Assembly (NCBI RefSeq): GCF_009935905.1
Contig: NZ_PREX01000015.1
Span: 1-58,742 of the forward strand
From: Alkalibacterium sp. MB6
Lineage (GTDB): Bacteria; Bacillota; Bacilli; Lactobacillales; Carnobacteriaceae_A
Length of the DNA stretch: 58,742 nucleotides
Direction of reading: 5' to 3'
Every line of letters begins with the position of its first letter. Position 1 is the first letter of the stretch. Positions 56,592 to 58,742 of the stretch are shown here, piece after piece. The notes under the pieces are model-generated. The model was given only the letters and a program-made list of their open reading frames with translations, searched no databases and was not told the origin of the DNA. A program made the position numbers and the translations under genes.

Positions 56592-57352
56592 CTAACTCAC
56601 TCGACATTAGTAACCTATCCTTATTATTATCAACATCTTTGCTGTTTATTGCTATTTTTATTGATTATAAAGAAAAATTGGGTTTGGGAAACGATATATT
56701 TATTTCAGGCTTAAGAGCGGTTGTGCAGCTCTTTATTATTGGTTATGTGCTGAGTTATGTCATCCAACTCGATAATGTATTGGTCACGTTAGCTATGGTT
56801 TTGTTTATTGTATATAATGCCAGCTACAATGCCCATAAGCGAAGTGACGGCATTCCAAACTCGTTGATTATTTCCTTATCGTCTATTGGGTTTGGGACAG
56901 CCATCACATTGGGACTTCTTGTTCTAACTGGGGTCATTGAATGGACACCTTCTCAAATTGTACCGATAACAGGAATGATTGCCAGCAATGCGATGGTTGC
57001 ATTGGGCTTAACCTACCAGGCGTTGAATAATAAATTCAAAGACCAAAGGCAACACGTTTTAGAGAAACTGGCTTTAGGAGCTAATGAGAAGCAGGCGTCT
57101 ATGAGTATTATTCGATCTAGTGTAAAAACAGGGATGAGTCCTTCCATCGATCAAACCAAAACGGTTGGCTTAGTTAGTTTACCAGGCATGATGTCCGGGT
57201 TGATTTTTGCAGGAGTGGATCCGACAGAAGCCATCAGATATCAAATCGTCGTCATGTTTATGCTAATTGGCGTAACGAGTATAGCCAGTTTCATTGCAAG
57301 TTATATGGCTTATAAACAGTTTTATAATGAACGCAAGCAATTGATTATTTAG
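56588..57352 (+). CDS. fetB: ABC transporter permease, FetB-like (UPF0014)
   Basis: A 254-residue permease with about seven helices. Family landmarks are DIFISGLRAVVQLFIIGYVL, VPITGMIASNAMVALGLTYQ, LALGANEKQASMSIIRSSVKTGMSPSIDQTKTVGLVSLPGMMSGLIFAGVDPTEAIRYQIVVMFML, given here in short form as the ALGA...SIDQTKTVGLVSLPG core. It starts within the end of fetA. A terminator follows after 38 bases. Confidence 0.9.
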   Translation: MTNSLDISNLSLLLSTSLLFIAIFIDYKEKLGLGNDIFISGLRAVVQLFIIGYVLSYVIQLDNVLVTLAMVLFIVYNASYNAHKRSDGIPNSLIISLSSIGFGTAITLGLLVLTGVIEWTPSQIVPITGMIASNAMVALGLTYQALNNKFKDQRQHVLEKLALGANEKQASMSIIRSSVKTGMSPSIDQTKTVGLVSLPGMMSGLIFAGVDPTEAIRYQIVVMFMLIGVTSIASFIASYMAYKQFYNERKQLII

Positions 57353-57389
57353 AATAATTATTATTTAGACTATAAGTCCCTTAAAAAGA

Positions 57390-57432
57390 GACCTTCAAAA
57401 TCATTGATTCTATTGATTTTGAGGGCTTTTTT
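57390..57432 (+). terminator. Terminator of fetAB
   Basis: CCTTCAAAATCA pairs with TGATTTTGAGGG (one G-T pair) around a 10-base loop, then T6. Confidence 0.85.
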
Positions 57433-57536
57433 GTGTCAAAAAGGTGAAATGTATGGAATCTTTGACATGTTACCGTAAGAAAGCCTGTCAAATAATACGA
57501 ACTAACTAAAAGGAAGTAACAAAACGTGTAATACGC

Positions 57537-57564
57537 TTTACTAGGCTCTAAGACATGGTAAGAT
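57537..57564 (+). promoter_or_regulatory. Candidate promoter of the LysM-3D gene
   Basis: TTTACT, 16 bases, TAAGAT, about 77 bases before the gene. Between it and the fetAB terminator I see no further gene. Confidence 0.5.
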
Positions 57565-57640
57565 ACGTACAGTTGTTCAGAAGGACTGAGCAAATTGAAA
57601 AAGAACTCAGACTATTAAGTCAAAGGAGACATTAGTTATT

Positions 57641-58516
57641 ATGTTATTAAGTAGAAAGCAATTTATCAAAGCCGGAGTCGTTTTTGCTTCATCTGCATTG
57701 TTGTTTTTAAGCAATGAAACTGAGGCAAGCGCAAATGAATACACTAGTGAGAATTGGCAGCCTAGAACAGTAGAAGAAATCAAATCAGATATTTTAGCTC
57801 AAAAAGACAATCAAGATGGCGATAAAGACGTTATCGAATATACCTTCCAATGGGGAGATACATTATGGGGCGTATCTAAAGCAACTGATATTTCTGTCGA
57901 CAAATTAGTCCATGTTAACGATATTGATAACCGTAGTTTAATTCATGTCGGCACAACAGTTTATCTGAGTGAGGATTTTACTGTATTATCTGTTAAAAAT
58001 AATGATGAGATTGTCAGTTACGACGTTTCGACGGATGAAGTAACTGAAACAGATACACCAGAAGAAGTAACAGAAGTACAGGAAGTTGAAGAAGTAACAG
58101 AAGTAGAAGAAGTTACAGAAACAGTTGAAGAAACAGTTGAAGAAACTGAAGCAGTTGTTGAGACAAATCAATCTGAAGCGGCATCTGCACCTGTAGAAAC
58201 GCAAACAGAAACAGAAACTTCTTCGGAGTCAAGTTATTGGATGACAGTAGAAGCAACAGCTTATTCTAGAAACCAAGCAGTATTATCAAACTTTACCTTT
58301 ACAGGGATTGATTTAAGAGAAAACCCACAAGTGATTGCTGTAGACCCTAATGTTATTCCATTAGGATCGACCATTGTTGTTCCTGGTTATGGTACGTTCG
58401 TAGCTGGAGATACTGGTGGAGCAATTAAAGGTAACAGAATTGATCTCCATATGGAAGATCTTCAAGCTGCCTTCCAATTCGGAAGACGCACGATTGACAT
58501 ACAGGTATTCGAATAA
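57641..58516 (+). CDS. Secreted LysM and 3D-domain cell-wall protein
   Basis: A 291-residue exported protein. It has a signal peptide (about 1-31, cleavage near ASA-NE), then one LysM domain (about 64-110, YTFQWGDTLWGVSKATDIS) for binding peptidoglycan, a low-complexity linker of repeated EEVTE/ETVEE units (about 130-175), and a C-terminal 3D domain (about 200-291) with VEATAYS, VIAVDPNVIPLGS and AGDTGGAIKGNRIDLHM, whose three Asp give the name and resemble the lytic transglycosylase MltA core. Probable role: wall hydrolysis or remodelling. AAAGGAG precedes ATG. The linker length may vary between strains. Confidence 0.92.
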   Translation: MLLSRKQFIKAGVVFASSALLFLSNETEASANEYTSENWQPRTVEEIKSDILAQKDNQDGDKDVIEYTFQWGDTLWGVSKATDISVDKLVHVNDIDNRSLIHVGTTVYLSEDFTVLSVKNNDEIVSYDVSTDEVTETDTPEEVTEVQEVEEVTEVEEVTETVEETVEETEAVVETNQSEAASAPVETQTETETSSESSYWMTVEATAYSRNQAVLSNFTFTGIDLRENPQVIAVDPNVIPLGSTIVVPGYGTFVAGDTGGAIKGNRIDLHMEDLQAAFQFGRRTIDIQVFE

Positions 58517-58539
58517 ATTAAACTAGTTTTCTTATCCTA

Positions 58540-58581
58540 AACCACAAGCAAGGTGTTCTCATCCTTGCTTGTGGTTCTTTT
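58540..58581 (+). terminator. Terminator of the LysM-3D gene
   Basis: A perfect stem AACCACAAGCAAGG/CCTTGCTTGTGGTT with a 9-base loop, then CTTTTT. Confidence 0.87.
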
Positions 58582-58742
58582 TATACTCAAAAACAGATGA
58601 AGTAAACTTTATGCAATACAACCATTTATTATAAACGTATTATTTGTTTATGGCAATATAAAAGTGGTTCTTTCCAAAGTCAGTTGTTATTGCTTCTATT
58701 TAGAGAAAAGTGAGGAGTATAATTAAGAAAAGAAGAAAGAAG
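58582..58742. other. Intergenic end of the window
   Basis: No gene is seen. A TATAAT hexamer at 58718-58723 and a GTGAGGAG-like string nearby suggest that a plus-strand promoter or gene start lies at or beyond the edge; neither can be decided from the window. Confidence 0.3.

Noticed and set aside
57530-57547. WalR box before the LysM-3D gene
   Set aside because: TGTAAT is present, but the second half at the N5 distance reads TTACTA and does not fit TGTWAH.

Overview
The window is a chromosomal segment of a low-GC Gram-positive bacterium of the order Lactobacillales. The evidence is AT-rich DNA, strong AAGGAGG-type ribosome binding sites, sigma-A promoters, a CIRCE-controlled groESL operon, a cdaA-cdaR-glmM operon, a lysine/ornithine-type MurE, and a Bacillus-like tsaB-rimI-tsaD/ABC-F/rex/ydiK/ydiL/groESL gene order. 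Several exported proteins are very acidic (CdaR ectodomain, the VanX-like peptidase, the LysM-3D protein), which fits a halo- or alkali-tolerant lineage. A Carnobacteriaceae member of the Alkalibacterium/Marinilactibacillus kind is my best guess, but it is only a guess.

Layout. 1-310: the end of an rRNA operon (5S rRNA tail, tRNA-Asn, tRNA-Thr). 450-6300: mixed housekeeping and stress genes (FrnE-like DsbA, cation/proton antiporter, GrpB-like protein, three GNAT acetyltransferases, a UDG-family protein, an SDR). 6424-11770: a LytTR response regulator, a one-TM histidine kinase and two ABC exporter half-transporters, with a LytTR direct repeat in front of the exporters. 11771-16865: SixA-like phosphatase, DJ-1/PfpI protein, a 51-bp tandem repeat array split by an intact IS3-family element, an aldehyde dehydrogenase and an unknown protein. 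17125-20991: a peptidoglycan cassette (MurE, FemAB-like transferase, ATP-grasp ligase of the D-aspartate ligase type). 21264-24040: TraX-like protein, SH3-VanX-like peptidase, small GNAT, and tRNA-Glu/Tyr/Gln. 24246-28962: cdaA-cdaR-glmM and two DUF membrane proteins.

29108-33298 is the most interesting part. It is a transsulfuration operon (mccA/cysK-type, mccB, cysE, methyltransferase, luxS) preceded by a sigma-A promoter, a 30-codon leader ORF with five Cys codons, and an intrinsic terminator. The end of the leader ORF can pair with the 5' arm of that terminator. This is the arrangement expected for ribosome-mediated cysteine attenuation, with no T-box visible.

33310-40714: two membrane proteins, the galKTMR Leloir cluster and an NAD-dependent epimerase. 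40934-50102: the tsaB-rimI-rimI-tsaD, ABC-F, rex, ydiK, ydiL, groES-groEL neighbourhood. 50196-58516: CAP-domain protein, MATE pump, GT32 glycosyltransferase, amidohydrolase-yitT, fetAB-like exporter and a LysM-3D cell-wall protein. Several genes have real starts downstream of the longest reading frame; I moved these starts where a ribosome binding site decides the matter.
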